DNA from: Maridesulfovibrio sp.
GTDB taxonomy: Bacteria; Desulfobacterota; Desulfovibrionia; Desulfovibrionales; Desulfovibrionaceae
DNA: 64,000 nt
Reading direction: 5' to 3'
Assembly: GCF_963677005.1 (NCBI RefSeq)
Contig: NZ_OY781616.1
Location: forward strand, 1,247,501-1,311,500
In this document: positions 51,810-61,545 of the stretch, in pieces
Numbering within the stretch: the stretch's first letter is position 1
Layout of the letters: every line of letters starts with the position of its first letter
The notes under the pieces: model-generated
What the model was told of the DNA's origin: nothing
Seen by the model: only the letters and a program-made list of their open reading frames with translations
Database searches by the model: none
Made by a program: the position numbers and the translations under genes

Positions 51810-53744
51810 TCAATTGCCGGTTACAGACAGCGAGGAAAAATCTATACGATAGCGGCCTGCAGCTGTTTCCACTTCAGCAATATCCGAAGCCTGATCATAG
51901 GATTTTATCACACCTGAAGAAGTACACCCTCCCTCGGCACGCGCCACAGAACTGAGTATAAAAACCGGGGCAGAGCTGCTGGAGGTGGCGGTATAAAGCA
52001 TGCCGATACGCGGAATGCTCTTACCCATGCTCTGGGTGGGCAGAGAATAGCGTCTGAGTGAGGAGGAAAAACCCTTCCCCATAAAATCAAAAGAATAGCC
52101 GCTTCCGTAATCAAGGCATATTCCGCTGGCCGATCTGCGCGCCTCGCGTGAAAGGTGGGCATAATATTCAATATCCCTGTTCCCGGACGGCACGACCTTA
52201 TCCCGAATGAAAACATCGGCACCATCCAGTACAACAAAGGCCCTTTTCCATGATTTAGGACGCACTGCCGGAGGATAGAGCCATGCCAGTTCAATCTCAA
52301 CAGCCTGCAGACCGTTTCCGCTTACAAACCTGGGCCTGCTGACCCTGCCTCCGGATTTCCTGAAGTCTTCCTGAATGAACCATGTTCCGCCTTCACCTAA
52401 CTGACCGAACTTGCCGAATGTCAGCAGGTTATGGCTTGAAGAAAGCTTCTTGAGAACATAACCGTCATCCATGACGAGTCCTTTTCTGCCCTGCCATACA
52501 CAGAAAGAACCTTCATCGGGATGGATGTGCGATCCGGGATAGTTCCCCTTTGAGAGGGCAAGATATCCCTGCGGAGGACCGGCCTTGAACATGACAAGGC
52601 TGGCATCCTTTCCCCATGACGATCGCGAAAGCAGTATTCCCAGATTGTCGAACCATCCGAACAGCGGCAGATTGTCCGGCGACTCCGGCTCCACGGAAGG
52701 ATCATACCAGAGGTAATCCTGCCAGAGAACAGTTCTTCGCCTGCGCTCCCGCTCGACTTTGGAAGCCAGCCACTGCGCATGACCATCCTTGAAAATTGAC
52801 GCCAGACAACGCAGAAAACATCCCGGACCGTAGTAATCTATAATCAGGGAATCCGCATAATCAACGTTGTACAGGAATCCCGGCAGCGATGCATAAAGCC
52901 TGTATCTGGCTGTATTCCTGAAGAACCCGCTTTCCCTTACCTTATCCAGTCCTTGTGCCGGGACCAGCGCCATGTAGTAATTCAGGAGCCAGAGAGTTCC
53001 GTAACTCCAATAGCTTACCCCTTCATGACTGGCTCCGTCAGGAGAAAGCAGCCCGAGAACGGCGTCAAAATTACGCTCCGCTTCATCCAGCCATTTCACG
53101 GCCCTTTTATCCTCTCCGTAGAGGGCAATGCCGGCAATAGCCATGGACGCCACATTCACATAATTATGGTTCTGGAGCAGCCCCCTGTCCTGAGACCACC
53201 AGATTTTTTTATTGTGGGTAAGGTCATAAAAATTTTCTGCATGCTCGGCTATGGCATCCCGCACCAGCAACCGGAGCCCCGGAGAAAGTTTGTCATAAAA
53301 CCAGTCATAGGCCAGAGACATGGAAAAAAGGACATGAGCCGGCCCCATATCGCTGTTCCCGGCCCAATCAGGATTGGTGCTGAACAGGTGCAGAAGGTCT
53401 TCTATGATATGAAAAAAGGAAGGCTCGCCAGTGATGAGGTAATAAAAAGATATGTCCAGAAGGCCATCGGCAGGACGGCGGATGGTGCTGGCATCAAACA
53501 GCAGCAGGTTATTGGGAACCCGGCTCCCGACCTCGTTTCTACCGCGCTTTCGGACTATTTTCAGAAAATCGGAGTAAGGTTTCTGGTCCTTCAGCGACCG
53601 CAGTTCCTCCAGCCGGGTACTGTTGAAATACAGGCGCGGGCGCTTGTTGAAAACCGAATAGTCTGCTGCGGCTCTGCTCTCAACTGAGGCGGATAGAACA
53701 AATAGAATTGAGCTGATTATCAGTAGAAATTGTTTAAACCGCAT
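51810..53744 (-). CDS. Heparinase II/III-like polysaccharide lyase
   Basis: This 644-residue protein has a signal peptide (FLLIISSILFVLSASVESRA). An (alpha/alpha) toroid follows with PADGLLDISFYYLITGEPSFFHI and NHNYVNVASMAIAGIALYGEDKRAV. The C-terminal beta domain has the heparinase II/III motif GSHIHPDEGSFCVWQGRKGLVMDDGY (His near residue 410). It would cleave an acidic glycan in the periplasm or outside, possibly the exopolysaccharide made by this locus, either trimming it or clearing misplaced chains. GGAGATTCG precedes the ATG. Confidence 0.85.
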   Translation of the reverse strand: MRFKQFLLIISSILFVLSASVESRAAADYSVFNKRPRLYFNSTRLEELRSLKDQKPYSDFLKIVRKRGRNEVGSRVPNNLLLFDASTIRRPADGLLDISFYYLITGEPSFFHIIEDLLHLFSTNPDWAGNSDMGPAHVLFSMSLAYDWFYDKLSPGLRLLVRDAIAEHAENFYDLTHNKKIWWSQDRGLLQNHNYVNVASMAIAGIALYGEDKRAVKWLDEAERNFDAVLGLLSPDGASHEGVSYWSYGTLWLLNYYMALVPAQGLDKVRESGFFRNTARYRLYASLPGFLYNVDYADSLIIDYYGPGCFLRCLASIFKDGHAQWLASKVERERRRRTVLWQDYLWYDPSVEPESPDNLPLFGWFDNLGILLSRSSWGKDASLVMFKAGPPQGYLALSKGNYPGSHIHPDEGSFCVWQGRKGLVMDDGYVLKKLSSSHNLLTFGKFGQLGEGGTWFIQEDFRKSGGRVSRPRFVSGNGLQAVEIELAWLYPPAVRPKSWKRAFVVLDGADVFIRDKVVPSGNRDIEYYAHLSREARRSASGICLDYGSGYSFDFMGKGFSSSLRRYSLPTQSMGKSIPRIGMLYTATSSSSAPVFILSSVARAEGGCTSSGVIKSYDQASDIAEVETAAGRYRIDFSSLSVTGN

Positions 53745-53820
53745 AACGAATCTCCGGATTTAAAAATTACCCTAGTGCAGACCGGAGACACAGGAAATGC
53801 CTAAATCCAAAAACATCAGG

Positions 53821-53867
53821 AGCCCGCACTAAACTCACAGTCGGTTCCGGTTACCGGCAGGCGGGCT
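53821..53867 (-). terminator. Hairpin overlapping the end of the ExeA-type ATPase gene
   Basis: AGCCCGC pairs with GCGGGCT around an intervening stretch that contains CCGG repeats. The stem covers the stop codon of the ATPase gene and is followed by CCTGATGTTTTTGG on minus. It may reduce transcription into the heparinase-like gene. Confidence 0.4.
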
Positions 53868-54849
53868 ATCCTTTCCCGTTGTTCCGCTTAACGGCCTTTA
53901 TTATTTTGACCAGCGTGCGCTTGACTATCCCCATGGAAGCTTCGAGGCTTGCAATCCGCATCTCCAGTTCCTTTATATATTGCGATTGAGCTTCCTCGGC
54001 TATATCGCAGGATGATTCAGGGACTGTAAGTAAGCCCTCATCTATTCGCTCACGAGCAAAAGTTTCTACAACCTCAGCTGTCACAGGCCGGATATCATCG
54101 GCAAAGCCATAAATCAACGCACCTTCACAGATCACATTGATGTTGCGCGGAATACCGTAAGAAAAAGAATTGACTGCCCCGACGGCCTCATCTGTTAAAA
54201 TGCTCTGCGGGTCTGCAGCACCGCCCTGCCGCAGCCGGTAATGAATGTACTCGGTGACTTCCTGATCCCGCAGCCTTGAAAGATGCGCACTGACAACAAT
54301 CCTCTGCACAATCTGGCTGTAGCGGGCTTTCCGCAGTCTGGATCTGAATCCGGACTGGCCGACCATCAGTATTGAAATAAGATTTTCCTTGCCGGCCTGC
54401 AGATTCGAAATCATACGCAACTGCTCCAGGGCATCATCGCTCAGGTTCTGCGCTTCATCCATAATCAACAGAACCTTTTTTTCTCCCTTGGAATAAACAT
54501 CAAGCAGAAACTGATGCAACGCATCCAGACAGGAGGCAGGAGTGGATTTTTCCGGCAGTTCCACCTCAAGCTCGGTAAGGATCATTTCAACAATATGGTC
54601 TCCGCCCACTGCGCTATTGAAAATAACCCCGACAATAGTATCCTCGCTGCGGTCCTGCACCAGCTTGTAGATGAGAGAAGTCTTTCCCGTTCCGGCATCC
54701 CCGGTAAGCAGAATGAGGCTGTCACCGTTCATGAGCCCGTATTCAATATGAGTAAGAGCCTGCTGATGCCATTGGCTTAGGTAGAAAAAATCCGGGTCCG
54801 GCAGGATATTGAAAGGCTTTTCCGTTAATCCGAAAAATTCTAGATACAT
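53866..54849 (-). CDS. ExeA-type AAA ATPase of the exopolysaccharide system
   Basis: This 327-residue protein begins MYLEFFGLTEKPFNILPDPDFFYLSQWHQQALTHIEYGL, the ExeA/PrsD-type start. Walker A GDAGTGKT (50-57), Walker B LLIMDEAQNLS and sensor 1 ILMVGQSGF follow. The C-terminus is a coiled-coil stretch (EEAQSQYIKELEMRIASLEASMGIVKRTL). In exosortase-type loci this ATPase accompanies the chain-length and tyrosine kinase proteins. It follows the BY-kinase-type gene by 11 bases. Confidence 0.88.
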   Translation of the reverse strand: MYLEFFGLTEKPFNILPDPDFFYLSQWHQQALTHIEYGLMNGDSLILLTGDAGTGKTSLIYKLVQDRSEDTIVGVIFNSAVGGDHIVEMILTELEVELPEKSTPASCLDALHQFLLDVYSKGEKKVLLIMDEAQNLSDDALEQLRMISNLQAGKENLISILMVGQSGFRSRLRKARYSQIVQRIVVSAHLSRLRDQEVTEYIHYRLRQGGAADPQSILTDEAVGAVNSFSYGIPRNINVICEGALIYGFADDIRPVTAEVVETFARERIDEGLLTVPESSCDIAEEAQSQYIKELEMRIASLEASMGIVKRTLVKIIKAVKRNNGKG

Positions 54850-54860
54850 AATTTTACCAC

Positions 54861-55739
54861 CTAGGGCGCAACGTTCAGACTTTCAATTTCAGTCTTATTC
54901 AATACGACTCCGACAATATTACTGCCATCAAGCAGCCGAAGAGCCTTCTGGACATGCTCGCGGGAAGTTTTTCCGGCCTCGATAACAAACACTATCCCGT
55001 CAACGTAACTTGAAAATACCAGAGCATCAGGCGCATGTAAAAGGTCCGGGCAGTCAAAAATAACATACCGGTCAGGATACCTCGCCTTCATTTCAATTAT
55101 CAGTTCCTGCAGTTTGGGCGACCCCAGTATCTCGGTAGACCCTTTTATGGGCTCACCGGCCGGGAGGTACGATAATTTCTGGATTCCCGGCTTGATCAGC
55201 AGTTCATGGACCGGAATATCGTGCAGGAGATGATCACTCAGCCCTCTTTCCGCCTCTATGCCCAGATATTTATGAATACTCGGTTTGCGCATGTCCGTAT
55301 CCACCAGCAGGGCAAACTGGTCCACTTCACGAGCTATACTTATAGCCAGGTTAATGGAAGTAATGGTTTTGCCTTCACCGGGCATGGCACTCGTGACCAT
55401 AATCACGTTATGCCCTTTTTTCTTGGTCCTGTGCAGAATCTGGGTACGCAGCAGGTTATATATGTCGGTAAAGGATGCGCTGCTGTGGCTGGTCAGTATT
55501 CTGTTTTTAGCCAGATTCAACTCATCAAGAACAAGGTCCTCGGTAAAGTAGCTTTTGGGCATGCTGCAGGATTTGCCATTTTCCTTTGCCGAAGCCGAAT
55601 CTGCATTCTGAGCTGTGTCCGCAGCGGCTTTCTCCACAACAGGACCGGGGGCTGGCGCACTCTGCCCCGACCCGTTACGCAAATCCTGTTCTCGCTTGTT
55701 GCGTTTGGCTTTCTCAACAGCCTTGAGAAGCTTGCTCAT
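54861..55739 (-). CDS. CpsD/CapB-like ATPase of the BY-kinase family
   Basis: This 292-residue protein has a basic N-terminal tail (MSKLLKAVEKAKRNKREQD). The BY-kinase core follows: Walker A SAMPGEGKTITSINLA (GEGKT 121-125), Walker A' LLVDTDMRKPSIHKYLG, and VIFDCPDLLHAPDAL. Partner of the Wzz-like protein upstream. The C-terminus stops at NKTEIESLNVAP without the usual Tyr-rich tail, so it may lack autophosphorylation. GGAGAAACC precedes the ATG. Confidence 0.9.
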   Translation of the reverse strand: MSKLLKAVEKAKRNKREQDLRNGSGQSAPAPGPVVEKAAADTAQNADSASAKENGKSCSMPKSYFTEDLVLDELNLAKNRILTSHSSASFTDIYNLLRTQILHRTKKKGHNVIMVTSAMPGEGKTITSINLAISIAREVDQFALLVDTDMRKPSIHKYLGIEAERGLSDHLLHDIPVHELLIKPGIQKLSYLPAGEPIKGSTEILGSPKLQELIIEMKARYPDRYVIFDCPDLLHAPDALVFSSYVDGIVFVIEAGKTSREHVQKALRLLDGSNIVGVVLNKTEIESLNVAP

Positions 55740-55760
55740 GGTTTCTCCGTTCTTCCTGCA

Positions 55761-57512
55761 TTAGAAATTTATAGCCAGTTTTCTGACTAACTTGATCGCA
55801 ATGATATCAAGAGGCATGTAAAGGAAATGCACTCCCACTACAGCGGCGATTACGACACCGACTATAGACAAAGCCACCACCCGCTTTCGTTTAATCTTTC
55901 GCTGAGCCTCTATTTCTGTCTCCCAATAGGGTACTATCGCCAGCACCGGATACTTGACGATCTCCGAAAGTTCGTCCGGCCTGCGTATCGACCTATCCAT
56001 GAATTCGAGAAAAACACCCACGCCTATCCCGATACCCATGGACAATACGAACCCTACCAGAATAAGAGCCAGTCTGTTCGGGCGAATGGGTTTTTCCGGT
56101 ACTATAGGCGGATCGATCAACGTAAAACGTTCCGCCAGCTGACTCTGCTCCAGCCCTTTGGCCTCACGTGCGGCAAGAAGGCGTGTATTGATATCCCTGT
56201 ACTTTGCCTGAGCGTTCTCATAGTCGCGCAAAAGAATCTTGTATTCCTGCTCGACCTGCGGAGTATTCACCACCCTGCGCTGATATCTCCGGTACTGGGC
56301 CTGAAGCTCAGCATAAACCCGCTCCGCTTCGTTTATTTCCAATTCGGTAGAGGCTATCTGCGTTTCAATCTGTATATAGCCGGGATTGTCAGGCAGTTCC
56401 ATTGAAGTTTCGAACATACCGTCCTGCAGTGAAACTTCGCCCAGACGTTCATTGAGAGCGTCAACTTCATGCTTAAGCTGCACAACATCAGGATGTTTAT
56501 CCGAGTACTTTTTGAGCAGCACCTCAAGCTCTTCTTCCTTCCGTTTCAGCTCCCTTTTCACCATTTCATAGCTTTGTACGGCATCAACTTTTTCTTCAAG
56601 GGAATCAATCTGACGCTTCATTGCCAGAACAGACGGATGCTTGTCCGAATACTTTGAAGTCAAAGTGATATATTCGCGGCGCAATTTTTCAAGGTCTTCC
56701 TTGGCCGTTGAAAACCGGGACCCATCGTTGGAAACAATCTTCAGATGAGGATCAATGCTTGCTCTCTGGCCCTCAAGATAAACCTTACGGTTCTTGAGAG
56801 AAGCAATCTGCTCCTGAGATTTGTCCATCTCCCGCTGGAGACGCTCCATGGAATTCATATTATGAACGAGGAGCTCAGGCAGCTCGTTAACATGGCTTTC
56901 CTTGAAATTGGCTATCTGAGATTCAAGCTCCAGAATCTCCGAGCGCAACTCCGCCAACTGCAACTCAAGAAATTCAAATGTAGATTTGGCCTTTTCTTCG
57001 CGCTCTTTAAGGTTTTCCTTGAGATATAGGGAGGTAAGAACGTTTGCAACCTGAGCGACCTTCTGCGGCCTGCGACCTTCGTAAGACAGGGTGAAGGCAA
57101 CCGTGGCACTTGAAGGACGGCCCGAATACTGGTTGGTGACTTCAGCCGTAATAGGTTCAAGCTTAATATCATCGCGCATTTTGGCGATAATTTCCTCGGT
57201 TGTGTATTTACCTATCAGGTCAGGATACAGGTCGAATTCCTTGATTATGTTGAGGAGGTTGCCGTGGCTGAGAACAACCTGTGAAATGGATTGAAGCCGT
57301 TCTTCAACAAAACCGGTAACCGTAGTCTGAACAAGATCCTGAGGAATATCCTGATCCTCAATCAGAATCGTGGCCGTCGATTTATACACCGGAGCAAGAA
57401 TAAACGCCAAAATTACAACCAGCATAAAGAGAAAACCGGCGGGCAGAAGAAACTGGTATTTCCTTCTGCGCAGCACATCAAGATAATATGCAATGTCCGA
57501 ACTCTGTTGCAT
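55761..57512 (-). CDS. Polysaccharide chain-length determinant (Wzz/GumC-like)
   Basis: This 583-residue protein has membrane segments near residues 18-40 and at the C-terminus (KRVVALSIVGVVIAAVVGVHFLYMP), plus a pre-C-terminal segment near PIRPNRLALILVGFVLSMG. A long periplasmic coiled coil (about 180-460) lies between. The YSDKHP motif occurs twice (YSDKHPSVLAMKRQIDSLEEK and YSDKHPDVVQLKHEVDALNER), a tandem duplication of a normally single element. It controls chain length with the BY-kinase-type ATPase. The ATG at 57512 follows AAGGGG. Confidence 0.9.
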   Translation of the reverse strand: MQQSSDIAYYLDVLRRRKYQFLLPAGFLFMLVVILAFILAPVYKSTATILIEDQDIPQDLVQTTVTGFVEERLQSISQVVLSHGNLLNIIKEFDLYPDLIGKYTTEEIIAKMRDDIKLEPITAEVTNQYSGRPSSATVAFTLSYEGRRPQKVAQVANVLTSLYLKENLKEREEKAKSTFEFLELQLAELRSEILELESQIANFKESHVNELPELLVHNMNSMERLQREMDKSQEQIASLKNRKVYLEGQRASIDPHLKIVSNDGSRFSTAKEDLEKLRREYITLTSKYSDKHPSVLAMKRQIDSLEEKVDAVQSYEMVKRELKRKEEELEVLLKKYSDKHPDVVQLKHEVDALNERLGEVSLQDGMFETSMELPDNPGYIQIETQIASTELEINEAERVYAELQAQYRRYQRRVVNTPQVEQEYKILLRDYENAQAKYRDINTRLLAAREAKGLEQSQLAERFTLIDPPIVPEKPIRPNRLALILVGFVLSMGIGIGVGVFLEFMDRSIRRPDELSEIVKYPVLAIVPYWETEIEAQRKIKRKRVVALSIVGVVIAAVVGVHFLYMPLDIIAIKLVRKLAINF

Positions 57513-57526
57513 TTTGCATTGACCCC

Positions 57527-59278
57527 TTAATTTATCTCGGTCGGATAGGAATAAGTAAATCCCATCCATGTCTTGAATCTTTCGCTGGATGAGCCGGTCA
57601 GTTCGTCTCTACCCCAGTTGTAGTTCAAACCGCCGATCCAGGCCCAGTCTTCGGCAAACTGCCAGCGCAGTACATGCTGGGTGAACACTCCCAGCCCCTT
57701 GTGTTTCTGACCGCCGTTTGTGCCTTCAGTCTCGTTGAGCCAGACAGTGTTGATTGTTTCGTACTTGAAAAACTCGCTGAATGCGTAGCCGGAATAGATT
57801 TCAGCCTGGTCGAGCACTTCGTTTTCACCGTAACGTCCGGGACGGACAATTCGTTCCAAAGCCGGTACAAGCGCAAACTTCAACGTCCTGTATCCGAGCT
57901 CCGCGCGGACCTGATAAAGAAAATCCTCACTCTTGCCATGAGTATATTCGCTTGCATAATTGGAAAAAGTCGTACCTGGTCCACCCTTTAATGAAATTTT
58001 CCAGGCAGGTGAAAACTGATGGTCTATACCGACTATGGCCTGAAAAGAAACCTGGTCACTGTTAAGATTATCCACTTCGCGGCTGAAATGGGTATAAGTA
58101 CTCATCTGTCCCAGAAACAGGCTGGTAACTTCGTTAGGCAGTTGATGTCCCCATACGGTGCTGAAGACATTTGTAATGTAATCGGAATCCGATGCGCGCT
58201 CGTAATCGGTCTTATCCACGTAGTTTGAAAACCGGATGGAGTCTCGCTCGGTTATCAGCCATGTAACTTCCGGAGTGGCTGTGGTGCTCAGTATGATTGA
58301 AGGATCCAGCTGCACCCCTCCGGATTCATACGTATTCTGATCCAGATTATGGAAACGTTTGTGGGAAAGGCTCAAACCGCCTTCAACTGTCGGTGAAAAT
58401 TTATATTTCCCTGCAAGATCAACATTGTAATCGTAACGGTCGAACTTGCTGTTTTCCAGATAGTCCCGATAAATGAAATTTCCGTTGAACTTAAGGACGG
58501 CCTTTTCTCCGTACACATCAAAACTCAAACCCGGAGTTACTTCAGTAACCAGATCGGCAATATCGGTGGCATCGATATTGGAATCATACGTTTCCATGAT
58601 ACTGAGTGACGGGACCGCTTTGATCAAAGTTCCCCCAAGCCCCAGAAACCGTTTGGGCGTGGTAAAAAACATACCGTTTGTCGAAGACTTCCACTGCTTT
58701 TCTTCGGCGCTGTCGGAAGGGACAAGAGAAACAGACGGAGCCATATACCGATCATAGCTGTCCACTTTTTGCGTACTGACAAGTCTGGGATCATCTTTAC
58801 CACCCAGAGTTCCCTCCGATGATGCAAGCATGAGATTATTCCCGGTTCCTTTAGAACCGGAATCTACATGACTAGAAGCTGTGCGGCCTTTTGTACCGCT
58901 TCCAGCTGAAACCTGCATTTCCGAAGGAAGACCTTCATCTATGGAAATAGCAGCTTCCCTTTCTGCCCTGCGCAGTTCTCCGCCGGAAGAAACAAGCGAG
59001 ATACCTAAAGAGCTGTCCGAAGACGGGGTATTCTGTCTTATAACACGCCCCGCACCGGAATCGCTCCCGGCACTGATAACCACATTACTCACCGGTCTTT
59101 TAAGTCCGGCAATTTGAACAGAACCTCTGCAGGGACCGTTTGCGGAAAAATCAAGAGGTCTTATCACAGGCATAAAAACTCGCCAGGAAACACCTTCCCC
59201 GGCAAGTACAACGCATACCGGCACCAGTAATACGGCGCACAGAAGTATGCCAAAAAACCTGTAATGTGACCTGGACAT
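57527..59278 (-). CDS. Exopolysaccharide-associated outer-membrane beta-barrel
   Basis: This 583-residue protein has a signal peptide (FGILLCAVLLVPVCVVLA). A Ser/Gly-rich spacer (about 40-205) leads into a beta-barrel of alternating polar and aromatic strands (about 210-583), for example VEGGLSLSHKRFHNLDQNTYES and WAWIGGLNYNWGRDELTG. It matches the outer-membrane barrel found in PEP-CTERM-type exopolysaccharide loci and may pass the polymer outward. AGGGGAG precedes the ATG; 14 bases separate it from the chain-length gene. Confidence 0.8.
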   Translation of the reverse strand: MSRSHYRFFGILLCAVLLVPVCVVLAGEGVSWRVFMPVIRPLDFSANGPCRGSVQIAGLKRPVSNVVISAGSDSGAGRVIRQNTPSSDSSLGISLVSSGGELRRAEREAAISIDEGLPSEMQVSAGSGTKGRTASSHVDSGSKGTGNNLMLASSEGTLGGKDDPRLVSTQKVDSYDRYMAPSVSLVPSDSAEEKQWKSSTNGMFFTTPKRFLGLGGTLIKAVPSLSIMETYDSNIDATDIADLVTEVTPGLSFDVYGEKAVLKFNGNFIYRDYLENSKFDRYDYNVDLAGKYKFSPTVEGGLSLSHKRFHNLDQNTYESGGVQLDPSIILSTTATPEVTWLITERDSIRFSNYVDKTDYERASDSDYITNVFSTVWGHQLPNEVTSLFLGQMSTYTHFSREVDNLNSDQVSFQAIVGIDHQFSPAWKISLKGGPGTTFSNYASEYTHGKSEDFLYQVRAELGYRTLKFALVPALERIVRPGRYGENEVLDQAEIYSGYAFSEFFKYETINTVWLNETEGTNGGQKHKGLGVFTQHVLRWQFAEDWAWIGGLNYNWGRDELTGSSSERFKTWMGFTYSYPTEIN

Positions 59279-59329
59279 CCGACTCCCCTGTCAAAGTCAA
59301 CCCAAAAAGTGCTGCGTCTGCATGTTACA

Positions 59330-59905
59330 TCAGGGTACAACAATTGTATCTCCGGGCTGCAACTGAATGTTCTGCTCCAGATTATCCCCGTCTGCAAACT
59401 TATCGTAATCAAATTCAAAGACTTTCTGCTTACCGTCCGGGAACTGACGCACAACGATTATATTCCCGGAGTCAGCAAAGTTACTCAACCCGCCGGCAAG
59501 GGACAGGGCCTGCACCACTGTCATTTTCTGCCCCATTACAGCCATTCTCGGACTCTGCACTTTACCCATGATGTAAATCTTGGGATTTTCCACCTTGCGC
59601 AGAATGACCGAGACTGCCGCATCCGGCACATACTCCACAATACGCTTTCTGACTTCTTCCCTGAGCTGGGCGACCGTAAGGCCTCCGGCCTTCAAATCAC
59701 CGACAAGAGGAAATGAAACCCCTCCGTCAGGCCGGACCACGACTTCCCGGGCCAACTCTTCATCGCCCCACACAGAAATTTCTACAACATCCTCAGGACC
59801 CAGCTTGTAGCCGCCTTTATCCTCTTTCTGTGCGAAAGCTCCAGTGGACGCTAAAGCAACAACTGTGCACATCAGCAAAAAAAACAAAAATTTCGGCAAC
59901 TTCAC
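59330..59905 (-). CDS. Wza-like polysaccharide export protein
   Basis: This 191-residue protein has a signal peptide (KLPKFLFFLLMCTVVALASTGAFAQ), then a polysaccharide export domain (GYKLGPEDVVEISVWGDEELAREVVVRPDGGVSFPLVGDLKAGGLTVAQLREEV). A SLBB domain follows (VENPKIYIMGKVQSPRMAV and VVQALSLAGGLSNFADSGNIIVV). It lacks a lipobox Cys, unlike Wza. The start is GTG at 59905 with GAGG seven bases ahead. It opens the path through the outer membrane together with the barrel. Confidence 0.9.
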   Translation of the reverse strand: MKLPKFLFFLLMCTVVALASTGAFAQKEDKGGYKLGPEDVVEISVWGDEELAREVVVRPDGGVSFPLVGDLKAGGLTVAQLREEVRKRIVEYVPDAAVSVILRKVENPKIYIMGKVQSPRMAVMGQKMTVVQALSLAGGLSNFADSGNIIVVRQFPDGKQKVFEFDYDKFADGDNLEQNIQLQPGDTIVVP

Positions 59906-60021
59906 AGCAACACCTCTATCAGCAAATTTTGTTGTCCGGCGGAAATACACCGTTATTTATACTTAAATTTCAAAATATTGACTGAATAAACCCACTACCA
60001 CGATCCAATACTGCTCACCGG

Positions 60022-61410
60022 CTACTGGCGCCATGCGAATTTGAAAACCGTCTTGAAAACAATTTCAAAGTCCAGAAAAACCGACCAGCGCTGGAGATAC
60101 TCGATATCGTATGAAATTCTCCGCACCATATCTTCATGAGACTGGACTTCGCCCCTGCATCCGTTAATCTGAGCCAGCCCTGTTATGCCCGGCTTTGAAA
60201 TATGTCTGAGCATGTACCCTGAAACAAGAGTACGGTATTCCTCGTTCATTTTAACGGCATGCGGCCGCGGACCGACAATAGACATGCTTCCAAGCACAAC
60301 ATTTAAGAACTGCGGCAGTTCATCAAGACTGTTTCTGCGCAAAAACCGCCCGAACCGGGTAATACGGGGATCGCCCTGCGTAGCCGGGGCAAAGTCGTAG
60401 CCGTCTTCAAGCACTTTCATTGTCCTGAACTTGAGAATCCGGAACGGCTCCCCGCCAAGACCGTACCTCCACTGTTTAAAAAACACAGGACCTTTCGAAG
60501 ACAATTTTATCCCCAACGCTATGATTATCATTACCGGAGAGATTAAGATAAGTATTATTGATCCAAGAACCAGATCTTCGACCCTTTTTATAAACCCGTT
60601 CATTCCTACAAACGGAGAAGAGCGCAGAACAATGGCCGCCTGTCCGGCAACATGAGCTACATCACCGCCGATCAATCTCCTGAAGATGGACATGTCTGGA
60701 AAAAAATAAATCTGTACGGTTGAGTCCTCCAGTTCGGCCAGCAACTCTTCTATCACGCCCTGTGCCCGCATCGGCAGAGCGATGTACACAAGTTGAATAT
60801 CATGCTCCCGGACATAACCAGGCAGGGAGCTGAGTTCCCCCAGACACGGCTGCATCCCGTCACAAAAATCCGACAGACCGAAAAAACCCTCAACCCGTAC
60901 ACCTACCCATGGGTTATCTTCAAACCACTCGGCAAGCGAAGACCCCAGCTTTCCTGTCCCTGCGATTACAGCCTTGCGGTTCAGGCTTGACTCAAAAAAG
61001 AAGTTGAAAAAGAATTTCCTGATAATCACGCGTTCTACGCAAAGTAAAAAAGGCCATGCGAAAACCCATGTCAAAACGACAAGTCTGGAGTACACACTGG
61101 AAATTTTAAATATATATCCAAGTATAAGCAGGCTACCGAATACAGCCAGAACAGACACAACAATTCTGTTGCACTCCGAAACAATATCCGCTCCGGACCA
61201 ATCCCTGTACACTCCTGCAACATGAAAGCAGACTATGGTAAGAACAGCTACAGAAATACACAGCAACATCAAAAGGAAAAAATTTGAGACAAGGGATGTA
61301 GGAGAAAAAATGTAATAAAGAAGAATTAAAATTCCAACACCAAGCAAAACATCAATGGTCTTGTGAAACGTCCCAAGCATCCCGGCAGGAATTTTAAAAA
61401 AACTTCTCAT
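60022..61410 (-). CDS. Initiating sugar transferase (polyprenyl glycosylphosphotransferase)
   Basis: This 462-residue enzyme has four to five N-terminal membrane segments, a CoA-binding-like middle domain ([33 protein letters not shown]) and the PglC/WbaP catalytic domain ([37 protein letters not shown]...[15 protein letters not shown]...[28 protein letters not shown]). It transfers a sugar-1-phosphate to undecaprenyl phosphate, starting the repeat unit. The type matches PEP-CTERM-associated sugar transferases. GGAGG precedes the ATG. A terminator upstream isolates it from the TPR gene, so it has its own promoter. Confidence 0.93.
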   Translation of the reverse strand: MRSFFKIPAGMLGTFHKTIDVLLGVGILILLYYIFSPTSLVSNFFLLMLLCISVAVLTIVCFHVAGVYRDWSGADIVSECNRIVVSVLAVFGSLLILGYIFKISSVYSRLVVLTWVFAWPFLLCVERVIIRKFFFNFFFESSLNRKAVIAGTGKLGSSLAEWFEDNPWVGVRVEGFFGLSDFCDGMQPCLGELSSLPGYVREHDIQLVYIALPMRAQGVIEELLAELEDSTVQIYFFPDMSIFRRLIGGDVAHVAGQAAIVLRSSPFVGMNGFIKRVEDLVLGSIILILISPVMIIIALGIKLSSKGPVFFKQWRYGLGGEPFRILKFRTMKVLEDGYDFAPATQGDPRITRFGRFLRRNSLDELPQFLNVVLGSMSIVGPRPHAVKMNEEYRTLVSGYMLRHISKPGITGLAQINGCRGEVQSHEDMVRRISYDIEYLQRWSVFLDFEIVFKTVFKFAWRQ

Positions 61411-61489
61411 ATAACCTCCACATGCGTATTCTCCGCAATGTATCGTTATTGAACCATAAATTCAATTTATATAGAATGCTTAAAAAAAT

Positions 61490-61516
61490 AAAGAGGCTGC
61501 ACAAGACAGCCTCTTT
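61490..61516 (-). terminator. Terminator of the TPR lipoprotein gene
   Basis: AAAGAGGCTG pairs with CAGCCTCTTT around seven bases, followed on minus by TATTTTTTTAAG. Confidence 0.85.
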
Positions 61517-61545
61517 AATAGATCACAATTATAAAACGAAATTAA

